From: Pseudomonadota bacterium
GTDB lineage: Bacteria > Pseudomonadota > Gammaproteobacteria > JAADHS01
Direction of reading: 5' to 3'
NCBI GenBank assembly: GCA_021821045.1
Contig: JAKACW010000033.1
Location: forward strand, 1 to 44,429
Length of the DNA: 44,429 nucleotides
Position numbers and translations under genes: made by a program. This document shows, one piece after another, positions 10,846-20,329 of this stretch. Below the pieces are notes generated by a model that saw only the letters and a list, made by a program, of their open reading frames with translations, was not told where the DNA came from and did no database searches. The stretch's first letter is position 1. Each line of letters starts with the position of its first letter.

Positions 10846-10967
10846 TGGGAGCGGATCATTCCGCAATTGCAATGACGACTTCGAGAAAAAATCGCGGTAG
10901 TCGCTACGGGCGTCCCGCCCTCTCGCGACGTTCGCACATCCGTGTGCATCGGAAACCGCTCCCACAG
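10846..10967. repeat. REP/BIME-like pair split by a 51-nt insert
   Basis: Left arm begins TGGGAGCGGATCATTCCGC at 10846. The right arm is interrupted: ATCGCGGTAG (10891-10900) and GAAACCGCTCCCACA (10952-10966) join to the normal arm if 51 nt (10901-10951) are removed. The insert carries two small hairpins, GGGCG-TCC-CGCCC and GCACA-TCCG-TGTGC. Confidence 0.75.
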
Positions 10968-10973
10968 CGTCGG

Positions 10974-11306
10974 TTGTTTTGGCGAGCGACATTTCGCGCG
11001 GTATCAATATTCGTGACGGTTGCACTGCTCACCGGTTGTGCCTGGGTGAAACTCACCCCCGAGGGTGAAAAGGTGCGCGTCCTCTCCGCCCAGGAAGTGG
11101 CAAGCTGCAAGAAGAAGGGCGAGACCACCGTGTCGTTGCGGGACAAAGTGGCCGGGATCGGCCGCAACAAAGACAAAGTCAAAGCCGAATTGGAAATGCT
11201 GGCCCGCAACGCCGCGCCGGATCTCGACGGCGACACCGTCGTGCCGGCTTCGGAGATTGTCGACGGCAAGCAAACCTTCGATGTTTACCGTTGCATCGGC
11301 AACTAA
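10974..11306 (+). CDS. DUF4156-type outer-membrane lipoprotein
   Basis: Small predicted lipoprotein of unknown function. With the TTG start at 10974 it is 110 residues: a signal peptide with basic n-region and hydrophobic core ending in lipobox LLTG-C (Cys about 22), then a compact domain (WVKLTPEGEKVRVLSAQEVA, SCKKKGETTVSLRDKVAGIG) with two later conserved-looking cysteines (Cys48 and the final VYRCIGN). This matches DUF4156, found in lipoproteins such as E. coli YjeI. A start at ATG 10845 would translate the palindromic repeat and is unlikely; GTG 11013 would leave too short a signal peptide. No clear ribosome-binding site supports the TTG, so the start is uncertain. It converges on chrA. 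Confidence 0.75.
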   Translation: MFWRATFRAVSIFVTVALLTGCAWVKLTPEGEKVRVLSAQEVASCKKKGETTVSLRDKVAGIGRNKDKVKAELEMLARNAAPDLDGDTVVPASEIVDGKQTFDVYRCIGN

Positions 11307-11321
11307 GTTTTTCCCTTCCGA

Positions 11322-12671
11322 TCACAATCCAAGCAACGTAACCGCAACACCGACGGCGGCGCACGCGCCGATCACGGGGATGATGCCCACCTTGTAACGC
11401 CACAATGCGATAAACGCCGCAGTGGCCACCATCAACGACAACCATTCGAACGGGCCGCCGAAAATGTCGTTCCCATCGGCTTGCGGCCACAAGGTGTGCC
11501 AGGCGAAAAACAAGGCCAGGTTCAGAATCACGCCGACCACCGCCGCGGTGATGCCCGTCAACGGAGCGGTGAGCTTGATGTCGTGCCGGGTGGCTTCCAC
11601 CGCCGGTCCGCCGATCAGAATGAACAAAAACGACGGCAGAAACGTGAAAAAGGTGGCGACCAGCGCGCCCGCAACGCCGGCAAGTGCCACGCTGTCCGGG
11701 CCGAAAATCTCTTTGGTCCAGCCGCCGACGAATCCTACGAACGCGACCACCATGATCAAGGGGCCGGGGGTGGTCTCTCCCAAGGCCAAGCCATCGATCA
11801 TTTGCGGGCCGGTGAGCCAGTGATGAGTTTCGACGCCGCCTTGGTAAACGTAGGGCAACACCGCATAAGCGCCGCCGAAGGTGAGCAACGCCGCCTTGCT
11901 GAAGAACCAAGCCATGCGGGTCAACGTGCCGTCCCAACCGTAAACGGCCGCCAAAATCGCCATCACGCCAAGCCAGAGGCCCAATCCGGTGGCGACGTAG
12001 CGCCAGACACGGCGCCACTCGAAACGGGCATGTTCGGGCAACGGGCTGTGGTCGTCGATGATCGCCGGACCGGCGCCATGCTCATCGCCCCCATGGCCAC
12101 TTCCAGCGCGAAATTTTTCCGGCGCGCGGCGTCCGCCGAGGTAACCCACCAAGGCGGCCGCCAGCACGATGTAGGGGAACGGCATCTGAAGGACGAATAT
12201 GGCAAGGAACGCCGCGGCCGCGATGGTCCACGGCCAAGCGTTCTTCAGCGTCCGCGAACCGATGCGATAGGCGGCGAACAGTACCACAGCGATGACGGCC
12301 GGTTTGATGCCGTAAAGTATGCCGGCGACCAGCGGAACATTGCCGATGGCGAGGTAGAGCCAGGACAGGCCAACGAGAATCAACAGCGACGGCAGGACGA
12401 ACAACGCGCCGGCGACGATGCCGCCCCAAGTGCCGTGCATCAACCAGCCGATGTAGGTGGCGAGCTGCTGCGCCTCGGGGCCGGGCAGCGTCATGCAGTA
12501 ATTCAGGGCGTGGAGGAAACGGTGTTCGCTGATCCAGCGTCGGCGTTCGACCAGTTCCTGATGCATCATGCTGATCTGACCGGCCGGTCCGCCGAAGCTG
12601 ATGAAGCCGAGCTTGAGCCAGTAGGCGACGGCCTGTCGGAACGGAACGGGAGGTGCAGCGTCTTGCGTCAT
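11322..12671 (-). CDS. chrA: Chromate transporter, two-domain CHR family
   Basis: Inner-membrane protein of the CHR superfamily that exports chromate, conferring Cr(VI) resistance. The 449 residues hold two homologous halves: N-terminal half with LKLGFISFGGPAGQISMMH and ALNYCMTLPGPEAQQLATYI, and C-terminal half with SKAALLTFGGAYAVLPYVYQ and GLALGETTPGPLIMVVAFVG. Both carry the FGG and PGP motifs typical of the long bidomain form. About ten hydrophobic segments are visible. GGGAG lies upstream of the ATG. The yjdF-like gene ends 16 bp upstream on the same strand, so both probably share a transcript. Substrate is inferred from the family; sulfate or another oxyanion is possible. Confidence 0.93.
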   Translation of the reverse strand: MTQDAAPPVPFRQAVAYWLKLGFISFGGPAGQISMMHQELVERRRWISEHRFLHALNYCMTLPGPEAQQLATYIGWLMHGTWGGIVAGALFVLPSLLILVGLSWLYLAIGNVPLVAGILYGIKPAVIAVVLFAAYRIGSRTLKNAWPWTIAAAAFLAIFVLQMPFPYIVLAAALVGYLGGRRAPEKFRAGSGHGGDEHGAGPAIIDDHSPLPEHARFEWRRVWRYVATGLGLWLGVMAILAAVYGWDGTLTRMAWFFSKAALLTFGGAYAVLPYVYQGGVETHHWLTGPQMIDGLALGETTPGPLIMVVAFVGFVGGWTKEIFGPDSVALAGVAGALVATFFTFLPSFLFILIGGPAVEATRHDIKLTAPLTGITAAVVGVILNLALFFAWHTLWPQADGNDIFGGPFEWLSLMVATAAFIALWRYKVGIIPVIGACAAVGVAVTLLGL

Positions 12672-12687
12672 AAATCGCTCCCAGGCC

Positions 12688-13284
12688 CTATTGTTTGAAG
12701 CGCAGAAGTTGTCGGTCGTGGATGCTGCCCAGCAACACCAACGCGCCGACGGCCCCGGCCAACGCCAGCGCCATGTCGGATTGGGTGTCCCACTCGTAGC
12801 CCTGGGTGCCGAGAAACGCCACAGCTGAATCGCCCGTTGCCACGGCGACCCACCATTCGATCAACTCGTAGCATGCGCTGATCGCGAGGCATATCGCGAC
12901 CACGACGAAATTCAACCAAGACTGCCGGGCAAGAACGCTGTGGCGCACGATGATCTCCCGGGCGACTATGGCCGGCACGAACCCTTGAGCGAAGTGCCCC
13001 ACCTTGTCGTAGTTGTTGCGCTCCCAGCCCAGTTCTCGGCCGAGCCAGTCGAACAACGGGACCTCGGCGTAGGTGTAGTGACCGCCCACCATCAAGATAA
13101 TGGCGTGGGCCAGGATGAGCCAGTAAACCAGTGGCGAGAAGGGGAAGCGACGACGGGTGGTAAGCAGCAGCAGCGCGGCGATCACCGCCGGTGCGGCCTC
13201 CAGGCCCCAGGTGAAATAGTCCTTAGGATTAACGGCGGACCATAGGAAAACGAGTCCAAAAAGGCCCCACCAATATACGCTCAA
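12688..13284 (-). CDS. yjdF: DUF2238/YjdF-like inner-membrane protein
   Basis: Integral membrane protein of 198 residues with about five or six hydrophobic segments. The family signature is seen in YTYAEVPLFDWLGRELGWER, NYDKVGHFAQGFVPAIVARE, ELIEWWVA and GYEWDTQSDMALALAGA, all typical of DUF2238 (E. coli YjdF). Conserved charged and aromatic residues (Asp, His, Glu, Trp) within membrane segments suggest a polar functional site, but the role is unknown. Start is TTG at 13284; no stronger start is visible and no good Shine-Dalgarno was found. It is upstream of chrA in the same direction, but the family is not specific to chromate resistance. Confidence 0.85.
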   Translation of the reverse strand: MSVYWWGLFGLVFLWSAVNPKDYFTWGLEAAPAVIAALLLLTTRRRFPFSPLVYWLILAHAIILMVGGHYTYAEVPLFDWLGRELGWERNNYDKVGHFAQGFVPAIVAREIIVRHSVLARQSWLNFVVVAICLAISACYELIEWWVAVATGDSAVAFLGTQGYEWDTQSDMALALAGAVGALVLLGSIHDRQLLRFKQ

Positions 13285-13399
13285 CGACGATCTCGTCCGT
13301 TTTAAGTGTCCGAGCTACAGTGTAGCTGAGCTGCCGTGTGGAGCAGCGACTATCCGTTCCGGATGCCGCCGCGGAGGATTCGCGGCCGCCTCGACCGCG

Positions 13400-13428
13400 T
13401 TGACAGGGCCGGGGCCGTCACGTAGCAT
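13400..13428 (+). promoter_or_regulatory. Candidate sigma-70 promoter for tRNA-Pro
   Basis: Perfect -35 TTGACA (13400-13405), 17-bp spacer, -10 TAGCAT (13423-13428). The start would be about 100 bp before the tRNA. A second possible -10, TATAAG (13524-13529), is too close to the mature tRNA 5' end to leave a leader. Between yjdF and this promoter lies the palindrome AGCTACAGTGTAGCT (13313-13327). Confidence 0.5.
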
Positions 13429-13534
13429 TGCCGCTTCAATTTGGTGGCAAAATTGCGGCCATTCCAGCGAGTGGCGCATTTAGTTCGCTAAATGGTTAAG
13501 CTTCACGTCTTAACTTTCGGAATTATAAGTCACT

Positions 13535-13979
<445 letters not shown>

Positions 13980-14079
13980 GCCGCAATGCCCCTGCTATGG
14001 CTAGCGATTAAAAATTTACGTCAAAGCCTGCCTCTCCTACCCGATATCAACCTATTAGGACGATCCGGCGTGGCGTGGC

Positions 14080-14895
14080 ATGGAATTCGACATTTCAGAC
14101 GACGAGTTCGAGAAGTTTCAAACCTTTCTGTTTCAGGAAGCGGGCATCCGTCTGAGCTCGACCAAAAAAACCCTGGTGATCGCACGCTTGTCGCGTCGTC
14201 TCAAGCAATTGGGGTTTACCAACTTCACCCAGTATTACAGTCACATCCACGGTGTCGGCGCAGCGAATGAGAAGCGCACGGTGCTGGATTTGTTGACGAC
14301 CAATGAGACGCACTTCTTCCGCGAGATTCGTCACTTTCAGTTTTTGGAAGAGATAGCCGCCAACGAGCAACGAGGCGCGACGCCGTTCCGCGTGTGGAGC
14401 GCGGCGTCATCCACGGGCGAGGAGGCGTACAGCATCGCCATGACGCTCAACTACCACTTCCGATTCCGCCGCTGGGAAATATTGGCATCCGACATCAGCC
14501 ACACCGTGTTGGAGATCGCCAAGGCCGGCGAGTACCCGGTTTCCGCGTTGGAAAAAATTCCGCAGCACTTTCGCCGGCATTACAAACTGGAGAATCAACC
14601 GGGCAAGACCAACACATTCAGTATCCCAGCCGAAGTCAGTCGTAATATCCGTTTTCAACATCTCAATCTGAATGGCAATTGGCCCATGATCGGCGAGTTC
14701 GACGTAATCTTTCTGCGCAATGTTATGATCTATTTTGACGTGCCGACTAAGCGTAAACTTGTCACCCGCATGATCGAGCGTCTGCGCCCCGGAGGCCATT
14801 TGTTCATTGGCCACTCTGAAACGCTTCACGGCGTAACTGACAAAATGGAAGCCGCGAAACCCGCGGTTTACCGGATTCCGCAACAGAAGAAGTAA
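14080..14895 (+). CDS. cheR: CheR-type protein-glutamate methyltransferase
   Basis: SAM-dependent methylation of glutamates in chemoreceptors for sensory adaptation, in the cytoplasm. The 271 residues include the N-terminal helical CheR domain about 1-70 ([36 protein letters not shown]) and the catalytic domain: NETHFFRE, the SAM-binding segment [19 protein letters not shown] (Ala where many relatives have Gly-Cys), [18 protein letters not shown], and [20 protein letters not shown]. No tetratricopeptide or CheB fusion is present. No receptor, cheA or cheB is in the window, so it is an isolated che gene, followed 23 bp later by glgC. The start has a poor ribosome-binding site. Confidence 0.93.
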   Translation: MEFDISDDEFEKFQTFLFQEAGIRLSSTKKTLVIARLSRRLKQLGFTNFTQYYSHIHGVGAANEKRTVLDLLTTNETHFFREIRHFQFLEEIAANEQRGATPFRVWSAASSTGEEAYSIAMTLNYHFRFRRWEILASDISHTVLEIAKAGEYPVSALEKIPQHFRRHYKLENQPGKTNTFSIPAEVSRNIRFQHLNLNGNWPMIGEFDVIFLRNVMIYFDVPTKRKLVTRMIERLRPGGHLFIGHSETLHGVTDKMEAAKPAVYRIPQQKK

Positions 14896-14918
14896 ATCCA
14901 ACGCAAGGTCGACTATCC

Positions 14919-16148
14919 ATGCTAGATAACACGATTGCCATTATTCTCGCGGGGGGTGCCGGATCGCGCTTGTATCCGCTCACCACGGACCGTGCCAAGC
15001 CGGCGGTGCCTTTCGGCGGTAAGTATCGCATCATCGATTTCACTCTTTCCAACTGTCTGCACTCCGGGATGCGCCGCGTGTTGGTATTGACGCAGTACAA
15101 GTCACATTCGCTGCAAAAGCACTTGCGCGACGGTTGGTCGATCTTCAATCCCGAACTGGGCGAATATATTACCCCCGTGCCGCCGCAAATGCGCGAGGGA
15201 GAGCGCTGGTATGCGGGTACCGGCGATGCGGTTTATCAGAATCTCTATCTGCTGGAGCGCAGCGGCGCGCAATGGGTGATCGTGCTGTCGGGGGATCATA
15301 TCTACCGCATGGATTACGCCGAGATGCTGCGTGCCCACGTCGAAAAAAACGCGACGGTGACGGTGGCGTGCATTGAACTCGACGTGAATGACGCCAAGTC
15401 GTTCGGTGTGATCGAAACCGATGCGTCGCAGCGCATTTTGTCGTTTCACGAGAAGCCGGAGCATCCCAAACCCCTGCCGGGCAATCCTGGGCGCGCGCTG
15501 GCCTCGATGGGGATTTATGTTTTCCGCATCGATCTGTTGATACAAACTTTGCGCGCCGACCATGACATCGGCGGGTCCAGCCACGATTTCGGTCGAGATA
15601 TCTTGCCGAGGCTCATCGACTCCGGCGGCGGCTACGCCTATTTGTTCGGCGGAACCCGGGGCCGCGTGTCGCCCGACCGCTATTGGCGCGATGTGGGCAC
15701 CATCGACGCCTACTACAAGGCGAATATGGATCTGCTCAAGCCCATTCCGCCGTTGAACCTGTATCAAACCGATTGGCCGATACGCACCTACGCGCAACAG
15801 AACCCGCCGGCGCGCACCGTATCCGGCGCCTCCGGGTCGGAGGGTATTACGATCAATTCGATCATTGCCGGCGGCGCGGTCGTGGCCGGCGGTTCGGTGC
15901 AGGAGTCGATCCTGTTTAGCAACGTCTTCGTCGATGACGAGGCGATTGTCGAACGTTCGTTGTTGTTTGAAAAAGTCTACGTGGGCAGGGGCGTGCGCTT
16001 GAATCGCTGCATCGTCGACAAGAACGTGCGCATTCCCGACGGCGAGGAAATCGGTATCAACCTGGAAAAGGACAAAGCCCGTTTCGACGTGTCGCCGGAG
16101 GGTGTGGTTGTCGTGCCGAAAAACTATCGCTTCGCAGGCAGCGGCTGA
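14919..16148 (+). CDS. glgC: Glucose-1-phosphate adenylyltransferase (ADP-glucose pyrophosphorylase)
   Basis: Makes ADP-glucose from ATP and glucose-1-phosphate, the committed step of bacterial glycogen synthesis. The 409 residues show the nucleotidyltransferase signature [37 protein letters not shown], the catalytic region [18 protein letters not shown] and [15 protein letters not shown], the substrate segment [28 protein letters not shown], and a C-terminal left-handed beta-helix ([20 protein letters not shown]). Other glg genes are absent nearby. It follows cheR in the same direction at 23 bp, so co-transcription is possible but the functional link is unclear. About 190 bp to the next gene hold only a small CGCTA-GA-TAGCG hairpin (16172-16183). 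Confidence 0.97.
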   Translation: MLDNTIAIILAGGAGSRLYPLTTDRAKPAVPFGGKYRIIDFTLSNCLHSGMRRVLVLTQYKSHSLQKHLRDGWSIFNPELGEYITPVPPQMREGERWYAGTGDAVYQNLYLLERSGAQWVIVLSGDHIYRMDYAEMLRAHVEKNATVTVACIELDVNDAKSFGVIETDASQRILSFHEKPEHPKPLPGNPGRALASMGIYVFRIDLLIQTLRADHDIGGSSHDFGRDILPRLIDSGGGYAYLFGGTRGRVSPDRYWRDVGTIDAYYKANMDLLKPIPPLNLYQTDWPIRTYAQQNPPARTVSGASGSEGITINSIIAGGAVVAGGSVQESILFSNVFVDDEAIVERSLLFEKVYVGRGVRLNRCIVDKNVRIPDGEEIGINLEKDKARFDVSPEGVVVVPKNYRFAGSG

Positions 16149-16339
16149 TTTCCACCGGTTGTTCTTAACACCGCTAGATAGCGTATGCCATTTTGCGCAA
16201 GTGGCTTTGTTGCAGAATTATTTTCCGCCGACACGATGTGACATTAATCCATCGAGAATCCCGCCGCGCCGGTCGATAAACTGGCAGTCTTTTGAAAGTG
16301 CATGCCTTCGCGTAAGCAAGATTGCTGGGGATTTTTCGA

Positions 16340-16813
16340 GTGGCCAAGCCCGACGTTCGCGTAATCAATCCCGTGCTTCGGTCCATTGTGGAAACACTGG
16401 AGAAGATGGCCGGTCTCGAAGCCAAGGCGGGGCAGGCGACGCTCAAAACGGACGCGGTCGGCCGCGGACAGGTCAGCGGGGTGATGACGATCACCGGCGC
16501 CCAGATCAATGGTTCGATCGCCATCAGCTTGGGCGAAGAAACGACCCTGAAGCTGACCAAGCGTGTTCTCGATGAGGATCACGACAAGATCGACGGCGCG
16601 GTGATCGACATGATCGGCGAAATCACCAATATGGTGGTTGGGCGCGCCGCGGCGCTGCTCAATCAGCAAGGAGAGATGGTGAAGATCTCCCTGCCGACCA
16701 TCATCATCGGCCACGAACATCTTATCGCGCACAAGTTCACCGGGCCGAAAATTCTGCTGCCATTTGCGACCGAAATCGGCGAGTTCCACGTCGAGATGGT
16801 GTTTGCCGCTTAA
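16340..16813 (+). CDS. CheX-type CheY-P phosphatase homologue 1
   Basis: Member of the CheC/CheX/FliY phosphatase superfamily, which dephosphorylates response-regulator receivers. The 157-residue product contains the helix motif with E94-x-x-N97 (DMIGEITNMVVGRAA) that forms the phosphatase active site, and the typical repeated beta sheet (QVSGVMTITGAQINGSIAIS; KISLPTIIIGHEHLIAHKFT). GTG 16340 is chosen as start because MAKPDVRVINP resembles known CheX N-termini and GGGG lies upstream; TTG 16322 would add six residues. It converges on the OmpA-like gene. A paralogue lies at 34927-35445. Which receiver it acts on is not shown here. Confidence 0.75.
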   Translation: MAKPDVRVINPVLRSIVETLEKMAGLEAKAGQATLKTDAVGRGQVSGVMTITGAQINGSIAISLGEETTLKLTKRVLDEDHDKIDGAVIDMIGEITNMVVGRAAALLNQQGEMVKISLPTIIIGHEHLIAHKFTGPKILLPFATEIGEFHVEMVFAA

Positions 16814-16829
16814 CACGGTGCCGTCGCCG

Positions 16830-18338
16830 TCACTCTCGCGGTTCGTTCAAAATCAATACATCGATGCGCCGGTTCAGGGCGCGACCTTGAGCTGTGTCAT
16901 TGCTTGCGACCGGGCGATCCTTGCCATAGCCTTGGGTGACGATGCGTTCGGCGGGGATTCCCGCGACCTCGGTTAAAAACTGTTTGACGCTGTTGGCCCG
17001 CTCTTCCGATAGTGACTTGTTGACTTGCGCGCTGCCGGTGGCGTCGGTGTGCCCGGATATGTAAACCGTCGCGCCTTTGAACTGGGTGATCGCCGTCGCG
17101 ATTTTGTTGAGCAGGGCGAAGTTTTCGGTGTCGATCTTGCTCTGGCCGGGAGGAAACGCGAAGCCGTGGGCGGAAATCAGCACGTTTTTGCGCTGCTGAT
17201 ACACTTGGGCTTCTTTGTTGCCGAACAGGGACTGCACTTTGTCGAAGCGCGCTTTCTCTTCAGCGTCCAAGCGCGCGGCCTGGGCTTGGATGGTTTCTTT
17301 CTGGGCGATTTGCTGTTTGACGTTCGTCATATTGGATTCGTAGTGTTGGCGCAGGGATTGCAGTTCTTGTTCGCGCAGCGCCGTGAGCGTCGCCATCTCG
17401 CGCGACAAATTGACGATTTTTTCATCCTTGTCCTGCAGTGAAGCCATGACGTTGCTCAGATCGGTGCGGATGGCGGTGATGGTCAGTTGGTTGGCTTCGC
17501 CGAAATGAATGTCGCTGCCCAAGGGGGCGACGGCGGTTTTGAGATTCTCCTGATACCACAGCACGATGTCTTCTTCGCTGTACTTGCGCCGATCGAAGTC
17601 TTTGATCAGACCGGTGATGTTAGCCGCTTTGTCTGCCAGCACCCTGGCCCGGTTGGCATGGGCATTCGCTTTATCCTGCCGCGTGCGGTCGCCGTCCAAT
17701 ACCTGCTGCGCGAGGACCAACTCTTCCGCCGCCGCTTGGTAGGTTTTTGGGGCGTATTTTTCCGCGCCGTTCTTGCGCGCGCTGTCCAGGGCGGCTCTCG
17801 CCAACCGGACGGTGCCTTCCTTCAGCGCCCGCAGCTCGAGGTCGAGGTAGGCTTGCTGCAGTTCGGGGCGACCCTTCTTGGCCTTTTCAAGATTGCCGCT
17901 CTCGATCAAGTCTCCCAGTTCGGCGGCCTGTGCCTCCAAATCGGCCAGTTCCGTGTTGAACAGCGTGTTGGCGCCGGCGGCGCGGGCGCGGCGCCGTGCC
18001 TCCAGCACCTCCGATAGTATGCGAGCGCTGTGTTCCGCGTCCGCTTCCGCCTTCCCGAGCGCTTTGAGCCCCACGGACGCAAGCGTGTTGGCGTTGTCCG
18101 TCTGACCGCGCTCGGCGGCTGTCCGCGCACCCTCGAGCGCGTCGACGGCCTTGGCGTAGCCATTGGGAGCGAGAATGGGCAGGCTTTTCTGATCGGCGGC
18201 TTTTACCTGGTCGGCCAGTGTCGAAACTGCCGGATAATTTTGCGCCAACTGCTGCGGCGACAGCTGCGCGGAGGTCGCGCATCCGGTGAGAACCGCTGTT
18301 GCCAGTGCGGCCGCCGGCCATGTGAAAAAGTGCTTCAT
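16830..18338 (-). CDS. OmpA-family lipoprotein with DUF4398-like coiled-coil region
   Basis: Predicted outer-membrane lipoprotein that anchors to peptidoglycan. The 502 residues begin with a signal peptide ending in lipobox VLTG-C20. A long helical region (about 40-370) follows, with DUF4398-like segments (PILAPNGYAKAVDALEGART, EKYAPKTYQAAAEELVLAQQ) and heptad-rich stretches. The C-terminal OmpA/MotB domain (about 385-502) shows HGFAFPPGQSKIDTENFALL, VYISGHTDATGSAQVNKSLS, EERANSVKQFL and NRRIDVLIL, including the Asp and Arg that bind diaminopimelate. ATG 18338 follows GGAGGA; the longer frame to 18419 overlaps the ABC transporter gene end. It lies 23 bp downstream of the ABC exporter gene on the same strand, so the two probably form an operon. 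Confidence 0.9.
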   Translation of the reverse strand: MKHFFTWPAAALATAVLTGCATSAQLSPQQLAQNYPAVSTLADQVKAADQKSLPILAPNGYAKAVDALEGARTAAERGQTDNANTLASVGLKALGKAEADAEHSARILSEVLEARRRARAAGANTLFNTELADLEAQAAELGDLIESGNLEKAKKGRPELQQAYLDLELRALKEGTVRLARAALDSARKNGAEKYAPKTYQAAAEELVLAQQVLDGDRTRQDKANAHANRARVLADKAANITGLIKDFDRRKYSEEDIVLWYQENLKTAVAPLGSDIHFGEANQLTITAIRTDLSNVMASLQDKDEKIVNLSREMATLTALREQELQSLRQHYESNMTNVKQQIAQKETIQAQAARLDAEEKARFDKVQSLFGNKEAQVYQQRKNVLISAHGFAFPPGQSKIDTENFALLNKIATAITQFKGATVYISGHTDATGSAQVNKSLSEERANSVKQFLTEVAGIPAERIVTQGYGKDRPVASNDTAQGRALNRRIDVLILNEPRE

Positions 18339-18361
18339 CGTTTCCTCCGGTGTGTGTTGGT

Positions 18362-20173
18362 TCACGGCTGCTGGTTGCCGGGAGCGGCGGTGGTCCGTTC
18401 TTCCTGCTGCAGCCGCCAAAGTGTGTCGTAGTGCCCCTGCTTGGCGAGCAGCTCGCCGTGATTGCCCCGTTCGACGATCCGTCCCTGGTCCATCACGAGA
18501 ATCTCGTCGGCGTCGATGATCGTCGACAGGCGGTGGGCGATGACCAGCGTGGTGTGATTCATCGCGACTTCCTTCAGCGCCTTGAGGATCGACTGCTCGG
18601 CGTGGGAATCCAACGCCGAGGTGGCTTCGTCGAACACCAGGATCGTCGGATTCTTCAGAATGGTTCGCGCAATGGCGACGCGCTGTTTTTCGCCGCCCGA
18701 GAGTTTTAGCCCGCGCTCGCCCACCGTGGTCTCGTAGCCTTCGGGCAGCGATTGGATGAAATGGTGAATGTGGGCCATTGCGGCGGCGCGATGAACCTCG
18801 TCCGCCGTGGCTCCCGGTTTGCCGTAGGCGATGTTGTAATAGATCGTGTCGTTGAACAGCACCGTGTCCTGGGGCACGATGCCGATGGCGGCGCGCAGAC
18901 TTTGTTGGGTGACGTCGCGTATGTCTTGACCGTTGATGCGTATCGCGCCGCTGTTGACGTCGTAGAAGCGGAACAGTAAACGCGACAGGGTGGATTTCCC
19001 CGCGCCGCTGTGGCCGACCACGGCAATCTTTTTGCCCGGCGGCACCCTGAAACTCACGCCATTGAGAATCATGCGCTGCGGTGTGTAGCCGAAGTGGACG
19101 TCATCGAAGACGATCTCGCCGCCGTTGACGTCCAAAGGTTTGGCGTCGGGCTTATCGGCGACCTCGCGGTTGGCGGCGAGCAGCGCGAACATTTTTTCCA
19201 TATCGGCCAGCGAATTCTTGATCTCGCGGTAGACGAAGCCGAGAAAGTTGAGCGGCATGAACAGTTGCAGCAAGTAGGCGTTGATCATCACCAAGTCGCC
19301 GAGGGTCAGCGTTCCCTCGACCACTCCCTGACCGGCCAGCGCGAGCAGCAAGGTCATGCCGATGCCGATGATGGCGCCCTGGCCGAAGTTCAGCAACCCG
19401 AGCGAGGTCTGATTCTTCACCGCGGCGCTTTCCCAGGCGGCCAGGCTGTCGTCGTAGCGGCTGGCCTCGAAGGGTTCGTTGCCGAAATATTTGACGGTCT
19501 CATAGTTCAGCAAACTGTCGATGGCGCGAGTATTGGCCTTCGAATCGAGTTCGTTCATCGAGCGGCGGAAGACCATGCGCCACTCGGTGACGATCAAGGA
19601 AAACGCCACGTAGGCTGCCAGGCTGATGAATGTGATGAGCGCGAACCAGGGGTTGAACAGCGCCAGCAGAATGCCGATGACCAGCGCAATCTCCAGCAGC
19701 GTCGGCAAAATGTTGAACACCAGGAACGACAGCAAAAAGCTGATGCCGCGACTGCCCCGTTCGATGTCGCGCGATAGTCCCCCGGTGCGCCGCTCCAAAT
19801 GAAAGCGCAGCGCCAACTCGTGCAAATGCTGAAACACCTGCAGCGCGACTTTGCGCACCGTGCTTTGAGTAACGCGGGCGAAAATAACGTCGCGCAGTTC
19901 GCCGAACAGGGAAGTGGATAGGCGCAGTACGCCGTAGGTCACCAACAGCGCGACCGGTAGCACGATGACCGGACTGTGGGCCGTGTCCAGGCTATCGACG
20001 ATTTTCTTGAGAATGAGCGGCACCGTCACATTGGCCAGTTTCGCCACCACCAGGCAGGTTAGGGCCAGAATCACCCGGTTTTTGTAGCTCCACAGAAAGG
20101 GCAGTAGGGTTTTGATGGTCCGCCAGGCGTTGAAATCGGCAGGCGGCGGGGTGTGGTGACCTAAAGAGCGCAT
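18362..20173 (-). CDS. Atm1-type ABC exporter (half-transporter)
   Basis: Homodimeric ABC exporter with fused membrane and ATPase domains; the Atm1/HMT1 branch moves glutathione-linked metal or sulfur compounds across the inner membrane. The 603 residues have six membrane segments (about 33-320) and Atm1 hallmarks LRFHLERRTGGLSRDIERG and LLNYETVKYFGNEPFE. The nucleotide-binding domain has Walker A GHSGAGKST (387-395), Q-loop GIVPQDTVLFNDTI, signature LSGGEKQRVAIARTI, Walker B ILVFDEATSALDS and H-loop VIAHRLSTI. The gene precedes the OmpA-like lipoprotein gene by 23 bp and diverges from the FmdB-like gene. Its exact substrate is inferred from family only. Confidence 0.93.
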   Translation of the reverse strand: MRSLGHHTPPPADFNAWRTIKTLLPFLWSYKNRVILALTCLVVAKLANVTVPLILKKIVDSLDTAHSPVIVLPVALLVTYGVLRLSTSLFGELRDVIFARVTQSTVRKVALQVFQHLHELALRFHLERRTGGLSRDIERGSRGISFLLSFLVFNILPTLLEIALVIGILLALFNPWFALITFISLAAYVAFSLIVTEWRMVFRRSMNELDSKANTRAIDSLLNYETVKYFGNEPFEASRYDDSLAAWESAAVKNQTSLGLLNFGQGAIIGIGMTLLLALAGQGVVEGTLTLGDLVMINAYLLQLFMPLNFLGFVYREIKNSLADMEKMFALLAANREVADKPDAKPLDVNGGEIVFDDVHFGYTPQRMILNGVSFRVPPGKKIAVVGHSGAGKSTLSRLLFRFYDVNSGAIRINGQDIRDVTQQSLRAAIGIVPQDTVLFNDTIYYNIAYGKPGATADEVHRAAAMAHIHHFIQSLPEGYETTVGERGLKLSGGEKQRVAIARTILKNPTILVFDEATSALDSHAEQSILKALKEVAMNHTTLVIAHRLSTIIDADEILVMDQGRIVERGNHGELLAKQGHYDTLWRLQQEERTTAAPGNQQP

Positions 20174-20223
20174 CGGTTGTGATCGATTCTGTAATTGATG
20201 ATTGATGGAACTGAGGGCGACTG

Positions 20224-20253
20224 TTAAAAACAGCGCGATTGTTATGGTATAAT
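20224..20253 (+). promoter_or_regulatory. Sigma-70 promoter for the FmdB-like gene
   Basis: Perfect -10 TATAAT (20248-20253) preceded by TATGG, with TTAAAA at 20224-20229 as a weak -35 at 18-bp spacing. It points toward the FmdB-like gene 77 bp downstream. It lies in the 156-bp divergent gap opposite the ABC exporter gene. Confidence 0.6.
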
Positions 20254-20329
20254 GCCGGGCACTTGATTTTAACTGTATCCGCCCTCAGATTGCGACGGGT
20301 TTTGTTCAGATTGTTTTGGAGATCGTGGT

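Noticed and set aside
10845-10973. Longer start (ATG 10845) for the DUF4156 lipoprotein
   Set aside because: These residues come from the split palindromic repeat, and the hydrophobic signal with lipobox begins only after 10974.
11481-12698. 405-codon open frame antisense to chrA
   Set aside because: It is a GC-rich shadow of a clear membrane-protein gene; its translation is charged and low in complexity without family motifs.
16245-16279. Sigma-28 promoter before the first CheX-type gene
   Set aside because: GTCGATAA at 16272-16279 resembles a -10, but no TAAA lies 15 bp upstream.
19010-19777. 255-codon open frame antisense to the ABC exporter
   Set aside because: The opposite strand has all ABC motifs; this frame is its shadow.
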